Shown: positions 33,928 to 44,504 of the stretch, piece by piece
Position numbering within the stretch: the first letter of the stretch is position 1
Layout: each line of letters starts with the position of its first letter
Source: Musa acuminata AAA Group
Lineage: Eukaryota > Streptophyta > Magnoliopsida > Zingiberales > Musaceae
Direction of reading: 5' to 3'
DNA: 64,000 nt
Assembly: GCF_036884655.1 (NCBI RefSeq)
Contig: NC_088359.1
Span: 18,356,501 to 18,420,500 of the forward strand
Notes under the pieces: generated by a model
What the model was told of the DNA's origin: nothing
The model's input: only the letters and a program-made list of their open reading frames with translations
Databases searched by the model: none
Position numbers and translations under genes: made by a program

Positions 33928-35493
33928 ATGGCTTACTCCGGCATGCAAGAGGGCCATTTTATTGCACGACCACTTTTGTTTAATGGGTCGGATTACACAT
34001 ATCGGAAGACTCGCATGAGAATCTTTCTCATTTCTATGGACTTTGAGCTTTGGTCTATTGTCGAGAATGGATTTCAAAAATCTTCTCTTCCGATGAGCGA
34101 ATGGGATGAATCGGAGAAGAAGGTTTTTGCTTTAAATGCAAAGGCTATGAATGCCTTGTTTTGTGCAATAGACAAAAACGAATTTAATCGTGTTTTAATG
34201 TGTGATTCGGCTTTTGATATTTGGAGAACTCTTGAGGTCACTCATGAAGGCACTAGCCGAGTGAAAGAGTCCAAAATCAACATCCTTGTGCACTCTTACG
34301 AACTTTTCCGAATGAAACCAAGTGAGTCCATCGGAGACATGTACACCCGGTTTACGGATGTCATCAATGGACTCAAAGCTCTTGGTAAAGATTTTACTAA
34401 TTTTGAACTAGTAACTAAAATCTTAAGATCCCTCCCTAAAAGTTGGGATCCAAAAGTTACGGCCATTCAAGAGGCCAAAGACCTTAAAGCATTCCCTCTT
34501 GAAGAACTCATTGGGTCTCTAATGACCTACGAAATGACATGTCAAGCTCATGACGAGCTCGAGAACCCCCTTCCAAAGAACAGGAAGGATATGACACTCA
34601 AATCACAAGAAGACCACTTGAAAGGAACATCAAGTGATGAGGACAGTGACAATGACATTGCACTTTTGACTCAAAATTTTAAAAAATATTTAAGAAAGAA
34701 CAGATTTAAAAATAATACAAAAAATAAATTTGAACAAAAGAAGGACCAAGTGATTTGCTATGAATGCAAAAAATCGGGACACTATAAGAACAATTGTCCT
34801 CAAGCCAAAAAGAGAACATCAAAGAAGAAGGCGTTCAAGGCAACGTGGGATGATTCAAGCGCATCCGAAGAAGAGGAGTCCAACACCGAGCAAGTTGCTC
34901 ATTACGCGCTAATGGCGTTAGGAGAAGAGGTATGTGATTTATTTAATGAAGATTTATCTTTTGAAGAACTATCTATCGCTTTTCATGAATTATTTGATGA
35001 ATGTAGAACTGTTAACAAGAAGTTAAGTATCTTAAAGAAAGAGCATGCTTTGCTACAAGATAAGTTTGATAGTCTTCAAACTCCTCCATGCTCTAAGTGT
35101 GAGCATTTAGAAGCAATAAAAAATGAAAATTTGCTTCTTAAGGAAACCTTAAACAAGTTTAAAGTTGGTAGCAAAGGATTAGATATGATCCTTGCACACA
35201 AGGGTCACATCGCAAATAGAAATGGAATTGGATTTGTAAAAGGATTACATCAAAATCCTACCACTTTCATAAAAGGACCTACATTACATGTTTCCTCTTA
35301 TATGAAATGCAACTTTTATTGCAAATCCGGACATATTGTCTACAAATGCCCATTTAGGAAAATTAGTTCACAAAAATTAATATGGGTTCCTAAAGGAACT
35401 ATAAAGAATTCAATAATAAATAACAAAGTTAGTGGGTCAATTTTTGAGGCACCCAAAATCAAATGGGTACCTAAAAATCATCCTCTTTTGTAG
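33928..35493 (+). CDS. gag: gag of the SIRE-type element
   Basis: 521 codons from the Met at 33928, the first ATG after the primer site. The N-terminal half is the copia gag fold (PLLFNGSDYTYRKTRMRIFL, then KESKINILVHSYELF). The CCHC knuckle CYECKKSGHYKNNC spans 34756-34797, flanked by Lys-rich stretches. An acidic block ASEEEESNTEQVAHYALMAL, typical of SIRE/Maximus gags, and a coiled-coil-like region (34985-35170) follow. A second, degraded knuckle lies near 35310. The frame ends at TAG 35491-35493, in frame with protease. Whether this stop is natural or a mutation is unclear. Confidence 0.88.
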   Translation: MAYSGMQEGHFIARPLLFNGSDYTYRKTRMRIFLISMDFELWSIVENGFQKSSLPMSEWDESEKKVFALNAKAMNALFCAIDKNEFNRVLMCDSAFDIWRTLEVTHEGTSRVKESKINILVHSYELFRMKPSESIGDMYTRFTDVINGLKALGKDFTNFELVTKILRSLPKSWDPKVTAIQEAKDLKAFPLEELIGSLMTYEMTCQAHDELENPLPKNRKDMTLKSQEDHLKGTSSDEDSDNDIALLTQNFKKYLRKNRFKNNTKNKFEQKKDQVICYECKKSGHYKNNCPQAKKRTSKKKAFKATWDDSSASEEEESNTEQVAHYALMALGEEVCDLFNEDLSFEELSIAFHELFDECRTVNKKLSILKKEHALLQDKFDSLQTPPCSKCEHLEAIKNENLLLKETLNKFKVGSKGLDMILAHKGHIANRNGIGFVKGLHQNPTTFIKGPTLHVSSYMKCNFYCKSGHIVYKCPFRKISSQKLIWVPKGTIKNSIINNKVSGSIFEAPKIKWVPKNHPLL

Positions 35494-38400
35494 ACAAACC
35501 CAGAAGCTAGGAGCAAGAGATGGTATCTCGATAGTGGATGCTCAAGACATATGACTGGAGATCCATCTCATTTCTCTATGCTCACTAGCAAAGAATAAGG
35601 GTACGTTACCTTCGGAGACAACAACAAGGGCAAAATCATTGGCAAGGGAACTATTGGTAACAAATTTAATTTTTTCATTGATGATGTCTTACTAGTTGAT
35701 GGATTGAAACATAATCTCTTGAGTATTAGTCAACTATGCGATAAAGGTTACATCGTTAGATTTGAATCAAATATGTGCATTATTGAAAAACCAAATCATA
35801 ACATGACTATGATTGCTTTAAAACAAAATAATGTCTATACCATCAATCTTGATGAACTAAGTAATGAAATGTGCTTCTCCGCCGTAAATGATGATGCTTG
35901 GCTTTGGCATAGGAGATGGCGCAAGCATGAAAACAATATCTAAGATCTCATCTCAAGAATTAGTACGAGGAATTCCAAATATAAAGTTTATTAAGGACAA
36001 AGTATGCGATGCATGTCAACTAGGCAAACAAATAAAAACAAGCTTCAAACCAAAAAATCAAATTAGCACTACTAGACCATTACAATTGATCCATTTGGAC
36101 TTATTTGGAGCAATTGATACAACAAGTCTAGGTGGAAGCAAATATACTTTTATGATTGTGGATGACTACTCTAGATACACTTGGACCTATTTCTTAGCTC
36201 ACAAAAGTGATTGCTTCAAGTGTTTCTCTAAATTTTGTAAACTCACTCAAAACGAAAAAGGCTTCATGATTTCATCAATTCGGAGTGATCACGGTGGTGA
36301 ATTCCAAAACCGTGACTTTCAAAATTTTTGCGAAAGTAATGGGTAGAATCACAACTTCTCAACTCCAAGAAATCCTCAACAAAATGGAGTAGTTGAAAGG
36401 AAAAATAGAAACCTACAAGAAATGGCAAGAACTATGTTGAATGAACATAGTTTACCTAAGTACTTTTGGGCCGAAGCCGTAAATACGGCTTGCTACATCA
36501 TGAATAGAGTCCTAATAAGACCATCCTTATCCAAAACTCCCTATGAATTATGGAATAACAAAAAACCAAACATCTCCTATTTTAAAGTTTTTGGTTGTAA
36601 ATGCTTTATTTTAAATGAAAGGGATGCTTTAGGAAAATTTGATGCTAAATCCGATGAAGGCATCTTTCTTGGTTACTCTTCCGTTTCTAAAGCTTTTCGG
36701 GTTTTTAATAAAAGAACTTTAGTAATTGAAGAGTCTATTCATGTAGTTTTTAATGAAATTTCCGATTTAAAGAAAAATGATTTTGATGATGATCTTGGTT
36801 TTGATAATTTGAATTTAAATGAACCCTCTCCTCAAAATAGCAATTTGAATGCATCTTCTTCCGAAATTTCTTTACCAAAAGAATGGAAGTATGTAGATGC
36901 TCATCCAAAAGAGCAAATTATAGGAGATACATCAAAAGGGGTTCAAACTAGTTCTTCTTTCAAAAATTTCTATGCTAACGCCGCTTTCCTTTCTCAAATT
37001 GAACCTAAATGCATTGACGAAGCCTTAAAAGATGATTTTTGGGTCATTGCAATGCAAGAAGAATTGAACCAATTTGAGAGGAATGACATATGGAAGCTTG
37101 TTCCTAGACCAAGTGACCACTTAGTCATAGGTACTAAGTGGGTCTTTAGAAACAAGCAAGACGAAAATGGTATCGTGGTTAGAAACAAGGCTAGATTAGT
37201 GGCCAAAGGTTTCAACCAAGAAGAAGGTATCAATTACAAAGAAACCTTTGCTCCCGTGGCTCGATTAGAAGCCATAAGGATGCTCTTTGCCTATGCTAGT
37301 AGTAATAATTTTAAACTATTTCAAATGGATGTTAAAAGTGCTTTCTTGAATGGTTTTATTTCCGAAGAAGTATTTGTCGAACAACCTCCCGGATTTGAAA
37401 ATTCTCTTCTTCCTAATCATGTATTCAAATTGACTAAAGCTCTCTATGGCTTAAAACAAGCTCCTAGAGCTTAGTATGAAAGGCTTAGTTCCTTTCTTAT
37501 TTTAAATAATTTTACCAAAGGCAAGGTTGATACTACATTGTTTATTAAACATTTTGAAAATAATTTTCTTATTGTGCAAATTTATGTTGACGATATTGTG
37601 TTTGGCTCTTCGGATGAATCACTATGTGAATCATTTGCCAAATGTATGAGTCTTGAATTTGAAATGAGTTTAATGGGTGAATTAACTTTCTTTTTGGGAT
37701 TACAAATCAAACAACTTAGTGATGGTATATTTCTTAACCAATCTAAATATACATTAGAATTGTTAAAACGATTTAACATGGATAATTCAAAAGCAATAAA
37801 CACCCCTATGAGTACTGCGACTAAGTTAGATATGGATGAAAATGGTAAAAGTTTCGATCAAAAAACATATAGGGGAATGATAGGTAGTCTACTCTACCTC
37901 ACTGCGACTAGACCGGATATTATGTTTAGTGTAGGACTTTGCGCTAGGTTTCAATCTAATCCTAAATTATCTCATCTTAAGAGTGTTAAAAGAATATTTA
38001 GGTATCTTAAAGAAACTCCAAATTTAGGATTGTGGTATCCAAAATCTGAAAAATTCGATCTAATAGCTTATGCAGATGCCGATTTTGGCGGATGCAGGAT
38101 AGATAGAAAAAGTACATCCGGAACATGCCAATTTTTAGGACATGCACTTGTTTCTTGGACTTCCAAGAAACAAAATTCAGTTGCACTATCTACGGCGGAA
38201 GCCGAATACATTGCTGCAAGTGCATGTTGTGCACAAGTCATTTGGATGAAAAATACATTAGAAGACTATGGAATTCACTTTAAAAACATTCCCATAAAAT
38301 GTGATAATACTAGTGCCATATGTTTTACTAAAAATCCAATTCAGCACTCTAGAACTAAGCACATCGACGTTAGGCATCATTTCATACGCGATCATGTCCT

Positions 38401-38527
38401 TAACAATGATGTAGTTCTAGAATTCATTGACACAAAGCATCAATTAGCAGATATATTTACAAAAGCTTTGAATGAAGACCAATTTGAATTCATCCGAAGG
38501 GAATTAGGCATGCTAAATTGTCCCTAA
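35494..38527 (+). pseudogene. pol: pol of the SIRE-type element (PR, IN, RT, RNase H)
   Basis: In-frame continuation of gag. Protease WYLDSGCSRHMTGD (35521 on). GAG-pre-integrase ending WLWHRRW, where a ~5-base loss near 35915 shifts the frame and removes the GH of the zinc site. Integrase core HLDLFGAIDT, IVDDYSRYTW, IRSDHGGEFQ, then [52 protein letters not shown] at 37583-37594. RNase H YADADFGGCRIDRKSTSG and STAEAEYIAA. Lesions: TAG 35491, TAA 35596, the frameshift, TAG 36344 and TAG 37472 (Trp lost). It ends at TAA 38525-38527. Confidence 0.9.
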
Positions 38528-38695
38528 AATGAACTTCACAAAAAGGACTCGTTCTTTTCCCTTCGATTATGAATTTGAATTCTTCCTTCTTCTTCAATTC
38601 AAAATGATCCATTAAAGTATAACTTATGATCTTGAGGGAAGAAGCTAAACAAAAGGAAGGAAGAAAAATTTTTTTTTCTTTCCTCCGCGTGATGC
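38528..38695 (+). other. Non-coding stretch after pol
   Basis: About 170 bp with no open frame, A/T-rich, leading into the GC-rich array. Confidence 0.6.
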
Positions 38696-38696
38696 C

Positions 38697-38865
38697 AGCG
38701 GTGGCACCGCCAGATTCGGCGGTTGCACCGACTGGCGCTCGGGCGCCAAGCGGTGACACCGACTGGCGCTCGGGCGCCAGGCGGTGACACCGACCAGTTT
38801 GGCGGTGACACCGACCGAGTCACCCTTTTAACCCGAGGGGTTAGGGCCGGCGGTGACACTGCCCC
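38697..38865 (+). promoter_or_regulatory. Internal GC dyad array upstream of the extra ORF
   Basis: Begins GCGGTGGCACCGCC and repeats GGCGGT(G/T)(G/A)CACCG spaced by GGCGCTCGGGCGCCA palindromes, about six dyads in 170 bp. The same dyad (GGCGGTG-N-CACCGCC) forms the array in the LTR upstream of the TATA box (33168-33320; 41305-41425). A pyrimidine patch (CTCTCCCATTCCCTCTAACC) follows at 38895-38915. I infer a promoter or enhancer module for the ORF at 39071. It could instead be a structured RNA region. Confidence 0.5.
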
Positions 38866-39070
38866 CAACCCGAAGAAAAACCTCTCAAAAACCCTCTCCC
38901 ATTCCCTCTAACCCTCATTCTAACTCTTAGAAACATTGGAGAAGGATTCTTGGTGGTCCAAGCTTTCCATCTCTCAACATAATCTCCACAAGGTAACACT
39001 TGAAATCCCTCTTTTATTTTCTCTTTCTCTTGCTTATTTTTCACAATTTCATCATCATCTTGTCTATAAA

Positions 39071-39931
39071 ATGGCTCCTAAGATATCAAAAGGAATAAGG
39101 ATTGAAGGAGATTCATATAACCATGACCTTTTTAGATCAAAAGAGGTAGCCCTTAGCTTTCCAAAATTTGAAACACGATGTGTCCATAAGGGAAAATACG
39201 TTGATTTGGATGAACTAGAGGACTTAGATCCCATTAGGTGGTTTGCACACCTAGAAGCTCTACCTCTACTACAAATAGAGGAACCAATCTATCCACGGTT
39301 AGTGAGATTGTTCTATGCCAACCTATATGAAGACAATGATAGCCTAAGCACTTACATTCTAGGAACACCCATTAGAATATTTGACAGCACCATTTGTGAG
39401 CTAATTGGCATAACTGAAAAAGATAGGGGATGCTATTTTAAAGGTAAATGGGACGTCAAGAAAATAGGAGCAACCTATGCCGAAGCCGTAAAAACAATTT
39501 TTGCAAATCCAAACCTTGACTTCTTACCCAAGAGCTGTGAACACTTAATGCCTTTCAACTCTAAAATTCTTCATCACATTATCACAAGCATCATATTCCC
39601 CAAACAATTTCATCTTGACGAAGTAAGTCAAATAGAGATAGGAACCATGTATTGGATTATGACCGGTCAGCATAATTGTTTTGGGTATTTAATTCGCCAA
39701 CACATGCAGGAAATTATGACTAAAGATACTATATTGCCATATGGGAGGTTAATCACTAGAATTCTTCATGCCTATGATATTTGCATTCCACCCGATGAAG
39801 AATCTATTCAAAATGATCGATATAACATAATAAATAAAAACCTGCTGAAAAGACTTAGGTGCACTTTTAGCAATGACATATGGGTTAGGCAGCCTAGAAG
39901 GACGGATCCAATTCCTACACCAATAGAATAA
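39071..39931 (+). CDS. Extra 3' ORF, plant-transposon-protein-like
   Basis: 287 codons, MAPKISKGIRIEGDSYNHDL onward. The core LDPIRWFAHLEALPLLQIEE, RLVRLFYANLYEDNDSL and IRIFDSTICELIGI has the look of the domain annotated in plant genomes as putative plant transposon protein, placed after pol where SIRE elements carry their env-like ORF. No signal peptide or transmembrane pair argues for an envelope. An upstream in-frame Met at 38936 adds 45 codons with a hydrophobic stretch, but AAGGTAAC at 38989-38996 looks like a splice donor, so I prefer 39071. It ends at TAA 39929-39931, in frame with the next entry. Function unknown. Confidence 0.7.
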   Translation: MAPKISKGIRIEGDSYNHDLFRSKEVALSFPKFETRCVHKGKYVDLDELEDLDPIRWFAHLEALPLLQIEEPIYPRLVRLFYANLYEDNDSLSTYILGTPIRIFDSTICELIGITEKDRGCYFKGKWDVKKIGATYAEAVKTIFANPNLDFLPKSCEHLMPFNSKILHHIITSIIFPKQFHLDEVSQIEIGTMYWIMTGQHNCFGYLIRQHMQEIMTKDTILPYGRLITRILHAYDICIPPDEESIQNDRYNIINKNLLKRLRCTFSNDIWVRQPRRTDPIPTPIE

Positions 39932-40165
39932 CCCGAAACACCAATTCTTATGGGAAATGAATCTCCTCCTCCTAGTCCCTTTGGCGCAGCACCTTCAGCT
40001 CCTGTTTCCTCCTCTGAAGATATCATTATGGCGGAGCTATCTCAGATCAAATCACAGCAAGAACAAATTCAGAATCAACAAGTTGAAATTTTGAAGACAC
40101 TACGACAGATGAATGAAAAAATAGATATCATGTATCAGCACTGTGGATTACCTCCTAAGGATTAA
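39932..40165 (+). pseudogene. C-terminal coiled-coil part of the extra ORF
   Basis: In frame with 39071-39931 after a single TAA (probably CAA, Gln, to TAA). A Ser/Pro-rich linker is followed by a 35-residue heptad-like segment (ELSQIKSQQEQIQNQQVEIL continuing to DIMYQHCG), ending at TAA 40163-40165. The uninterrupted protein would be about 364 residues with a C-terminal coiled coil, as in other SIRE-type extra ORFs. Confidence 0.65.
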
Positions 40166-40773
40166 ATTGATGTATCTTTTTATTCTGTTCTGTTTGCTTT
40201 TAAAAACAAGTTCATGTTTGTCATCAATTGTACGATAACTGATCTTTCCTTTTAGATAACTACTGTCTTAATCTGCATAGATGATGATGTCTTTTGGATA
40301 AACTATTTCTGGCAAATTTGAATGATGAACTTTGATAAATGCTAAACCTTTTTCTATGATCATCAATTAGCTGGCTTGTCTCTTTTTGTTGATGACAAAG
40401 GGGGAGAAGTGATGACTTACACTAGAACGATAGCATGACTAATTTGAATTACAAAAACTTGTGTGATATGAATGTCTTACATGACTTGCAAATCCTTGAA
40501 AATATCACAAGATTGATATCATGAAATTTATATTGAAAATCTTTATCTTCTGTCGTAGCAAAATTCGTCTCTTATCATTTAACTTATGATTTTCATCGAA
40601 GTTTCGTACTTACTATTGTTTAAATGAGAATAACGATAAGTTCTACGATTAGAACTTATTAGGTTATGCTTGAATCCAATGGGATGGAATTCAAGTGTTT
40701 TTTATCTTCTCATAATATGGCATATAGATAGGGGGAGTAATGTTTAACTCCGTCATCAATTGATTGTCATCAT
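40166..40773 (+). other. 3' non-coding region of the SIRE-type element
   Basis: About 600 bp, A/T-rich, with the block GATGACAAAGGGGGAGAAGT at 40392-40411, a second purine tract of the kind many copia elements carry inside, and ATAGGGGGAGTAA at 40728. No open frame. Confidence 0.65.
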
Positions 40774-40788
40774 CAAAAAGGGGGAGAT
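40774..40788 (+). promoter_or_regulatory. Polypurine tract of the SIRE-type element
   Basis: CAAAAAGGGGGAGAT abuts the TG of the 3' LTR. The identical tract occurs at 48051-48065 and, in reverse, at 63014-63028. Confidence 0.88.
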
Positions 40789-41984
40789 TGTTGAATCTCG
40801 GATTTTGATGATATAATCAATTGATGGGTTAATTGATCTAATCCATATTATTGAGTTAAGTGTGCAGGATTAACTATGATAACCAGAAAACATAAAGCAA
40901 GGATACCGGAGTCGAGCTCGATGGACGTTTAAGAGACCGAAGAATCATCGGAGATGCTGCCGGAACCAACCGAGAAGAAATCGGGAACGTGTCAGAAGTT
41001 CGCCGAAGAAATCGTCGGAGGCTCGCGGAGATCACCGAGAAGGCTCGGCTACTCGTTAAAGTCATCACAAAGATTGGGAGCTTGTAGGGAGTCCGTCGGA
41101 AGAAGTTCGTCGGAAAGCTCGCCGGAACAAGACTCGACGTTCGCGGTTAAAAAACTTGCTTAGGATGTTTTTTTTGTGTTATGTAGTTCACCTGTAATTA
41201 GGATTAGGATTAAGAGATAATTCTATATCCTGGTTAGGGGCCAACTGGGCCCAAAGTCAGATTTGGTTTGGGCTAAAATTAAGCCAAACAAATGAATTGG
41301 AGAGCCAGGCGGTGGCACCGCCTGGCTAGGCGGTGACACCTCTTGGCTGGGCGGTTGCACCGTCCAGCACCCGAGCACTGGGCGGTGGCACCGCCTAGCT
41401 GGGCGGTGGCACCTCCAACACCGAGAACCCTAAGAGAATTCAAATTTTGGAGCCCAAAATTTGAATCCTCTTGAGGCTTATAAATACCCCTCAAATCTCA
41501 GTTGAGGTTACAACTTTTGAGAAGCATTTTGATTGAGAGAAAAGTCTTAGAAAGTCTTAGCAAGTCTTGTTTTCAATTTGCTAGAGAGTTCTCCTCCTTC
41601 TTTCTTATTGAAAATTTGTAAGAGGTTGAGCTGCTTGTAAAAGGTTGTAAGAGGGGTGTTTACCCTTCCATTTCAAGAGACTTGCTAGTGGAAGGTGGGA
41701 GCCTCATCGAAGAGGGGCCTCGCAAGTGGAGTAGGTCATTTGACCGAACCACTCTAAAAATCGGCGTAATCTCTGGTTTGCATTTTATTATTGTCATTTA
41801 CATTACTGCAAATCTTCTTACTGCTTTAGTTCCTTATTACCCTTGATGCGCAACTTTAAGAATACGCTTTCAAGTTAAACTTTTCAAGTTCCGTTCTTAT
41901 CGTACGAAAGATCTTGTTAAAATCGAAGTTTTAATCCGCTGCACTAATTCACCCCCCCCTCTTAGTGCCGCTCCGATCCTAACA
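40789..41984 (+). repeat. 3' LTR of the SIRE-type element
   Basis: 1,196 bp. It lacks one 31-bp unit of the GC dyad array present in the 5' LTR (33200-33230). TATAAATA is intact at 41479-41486. Otherwise nearly identical to the 5' LTR. Confidence 0.93.
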
Positions 41985-41989
41985 AGTTT

Positions 41990-43201
41990 CTCTTGCGGGC
42001 GCCTACGATCACACTTCAAAATCCGTCTGTCGGTGACCTTAACATCAAACCTGCAACGATTCTCGATAGGTAATGCCATTCGGATAGCAACCTTACTGTT
42101 TAGGATATTATTAGTGCTGCCCGTGTCGATGAAAATAGTGATCAGTTGTTGTTTGAGAAGGCCTCCAACTTTCATCATTTGCGGGTTTGAGTAGCCGGCT
42201 AGTGCATGTACCGTAACTTCGGTCGGTTGTGGCTCTTCTTCTGCATCTTCTTCTTTATGTTCAATGCTCTCTTCTAGATGTTCAATGACCTCTTCTTCTA
42301 CTGGTTCAATGATAAAAAGTCTCCCTTTACTACAGCGATGCTCATGGCTCCACGGCTCGTCGCAATGCCAACATAACCCCTTCGCAGATCGCTCCTGAAG
42401 CTCTTCTCTTGTCAACCTTTTTGGTGCAGGGACTCGGTCAATAGTAGGGGGGGCTAAGGGCTTCAATATTACTAGTTGAGGAGTGACCCTAGTCCTTCGA
42501 GCTTCATGGTTCAATTGCTCCTCTTGATGTCGTGCGAAAGAGATGGCTGCCATAAGCGTGTACGGTTGTCGTGCTTTAACTTCTCCTCGGATCTCCGGCT
42601 TCAAGCCCTCAATAAAGGTCCTCAATAGCTATTTTTGAGACCAATCAAGAGTTTAATTAGATAACCTTTCAAACCTGGTTTGGTACTCCTGAATGGTGGA
42701 GGTTTGTCGGATCTTTGCTAGTTGTCCGTCAATATTCTCGTAATCGGTTGGTCTGAAGCGGATCAGCAGTCCTTCTTTGAATTGTTGCCATGAAAGGACT
42801 CCATAAGTATGTTCAAACCAGTCAAACCACTGTATAGCATCCCCTTCAAGATGTATAGCTGTAATTTTCACCATAGATGCATCCGTGGTTTTGTGGTACC
42901 GAAAATATCGCTCCGCGTGCAAGATCCAACTAATCGAGTCTCCTTCTTCCCATCTAGGGAAGTCCACCCTTATGCGTGGATAGTTGGGATCGATCATAGA
43001 GCCTCTCCTCCCTTGGAACTCATCTCTTCGGGCCTGGTGCAATTGGGCAAAGCTCTCTCCGTGATATGATTTTTTCGGGCTTAGTAGTTGGCCCAATCTG
43101 AGTTCGGTAAAGAGCGTCCGAATCTTATCCTCCATTCGCACCTCCAAGGCTTCGAATTTAGCATCGATTGTCTCCTTAGATGCCATAGTATATGCCTCCA
43201 A
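41990..43201 (-). pseudogene. gag: gypsy E2 protease start and gag
   Basis: Continues the minus-strand gypsy coding region after the copia insertion. The protease motif FIDTGSTNNILNSK is at about 42105-42145, and a CCHC-like W-C-D-E-P-W-S-H-E-H-R-C at about 42335-42375. The gag core VDFPRWEEGDSISWILHAER and WFDWFEHTYGVLSWQQFKEG are intact. Stops: TAG after WSQK near 42630 (same codon as in E1 and E5) and TAA near 42655. The frame 43201-42653 opens at MEAYTMASKE; the standard Met upstream is lost. Confidence 0.85.
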
Positions 43202-44490
43202 ATCTATGATGTTAAGATCTCTCTTTTGTTGTCAGGTTAAAGAGAGAAGTGATGGTCGAAAGGGTTGGTGGATCGGTGGATGTAGGCTACGATTTAGGCT
43301 TATTTTGTGGCTGTTTTGAGTGCAGTTTGAGGGTGTAGTTTGGTGGAGTTTTAGGGCTGTGGATGAAAGTTTTGGATCTGTGGTAGATGGCAGCAAAGGT
43401 TTGAGAGAAATCAGTGGAAGTTGCAGCAAGTATGTGCTGTCTTGTAAGAGCAGAATTGTCGTCGAAGAAACAGTGGTTTCTCGACGTAATTTCCACCAAA
43501 AACTTGAGAGAATTGAGTAGGGAATTGATAGCAAAATCACAGTTTATATGACAGAAAGTATGACTAATTTAATCAAGAAAATTTCGGCAGTATAACAGCA
43601 AGGAAATTGGTGCAAGTTGCGATAGCAGAATTCTCGTCGAAAAATTTCAGCAGTTTACGATGAAAATTTATATCAACACAAAAATCGGTTTTAGAGATGA
43701 ATTCCTCAATAGGTCAATCTTAGATGGAAGCCAAGATGATCTATAAAGTGTATAAAAAATTTCATTCAAAAAAGATTGCAAATAGATGGGTTAAGGCAAC
43801 AATATGCGGCTGAAATTTTCTGCACCATAGATTTTTAAGTATAGCAGATTGGACGTAAAAGATCAGAAGTTTATATTGAGAATTTTTTGATGAAACAAAA
43901 GGGAAATCCACTATTAGGAAGTTTCAAAGCTATCATAAAAATTTCGTAGAGATTTGGATAGAAACAACATAGTATCAAGATCAAACAATCAGTGCTATGC
44001 GGCTGAAATTTTACAGTGCAGATTTTCAAGTATAGCAGATTAGATGTAAAATATCAATGGTTTATATTGAGAATTTTTTGACAAAACCAAAGGGAAATCT
44101 GCTGTTAGGAAGTGTCAAAGATGTCATAAAATTTCGTGGAGATTTGGATAGAAAAAACATAGTAGCAACATCAACAGACAGTGCTATACGGTTGGAATTC
44201 TGCAATGTATCTTTCGTCGTAGAGATGAAAACTTTATGACGAAAAGTTTATGCAGCAATATAGGAATAATTTTTTTGGGATTTTCAAATAAAGATAACTA
44301 AATTTCAGCAGCACTAAGGTAGAAAACCAGAACCTGTTGCAATTCACGGGGAGATCAAAGGATGATCCGCGGTGGTGGAGATGATGGCGGAATTCGACGA
44401 CGATCTTTTAAGCAATTGTGGGAATTGCTTTGGACGGTTGTGGAGGGTTGATGGATGGCTGTGGAAGGGCAGCGAGACGCCAAGAATGCT
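43202..44490 (-). other. Leader of gypsy E2 with ~180-bp repeats
   Basis: About 1.3 kb, no open frame. Two tandem copies of a ~180-bp unit (about 43800-43980 and 43981-44165; shared blocks TTTATATTGAGAATTTTTTG and AGATTTGGATAGAAA) account for the extra length over E1. The same expansion is in E5 (55160-55560). Confidence 0.75.
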
Positions 44491-44502
44491 GCTCTGATAC
44501 CA
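44491..44502 (-). promoter_or_regulatory. Primer-binding site of gypsy E2
   Basis: Plus strand GCTCTGATACCA, i.e. TGGTATCAGAGC on the element strand, two bases from the LTR at 44505. Confidence 0.9.
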
Positions 44503-44504
44503 GG

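Larger units (their letters stand above)
32650..41984 (+). mobile_element. SIRE/Maximus-type Ty1/copia element with extra ORF
   Basis: 9,335 bp, flanked by AGTTT (32645-32649, 41985-41989), inserted in the protease region of gypsy E2. Order: 5' LTR 32650-33875, primer site, gag, protease, integrase, RT, RNase H (copia order), a GC-rich dyad array, an extra ORF, purine tract, 3' LTR 40789-41984. The LTRs differ by about 14 substitutions plus a 31-bp indel, so the insertion is young compared with its surroundings. Pol carries several stops and one frameshift. Confidence 0.95.

Noticed and set aside
38936..40165. The extra copia ORF as a retroviral envelope gene
   Set aside because: No signal peptide at the preferred start, no transmembrane anchor and no cleavage site are visible. 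The content looks like a plant transposon protein plus coiled coil.
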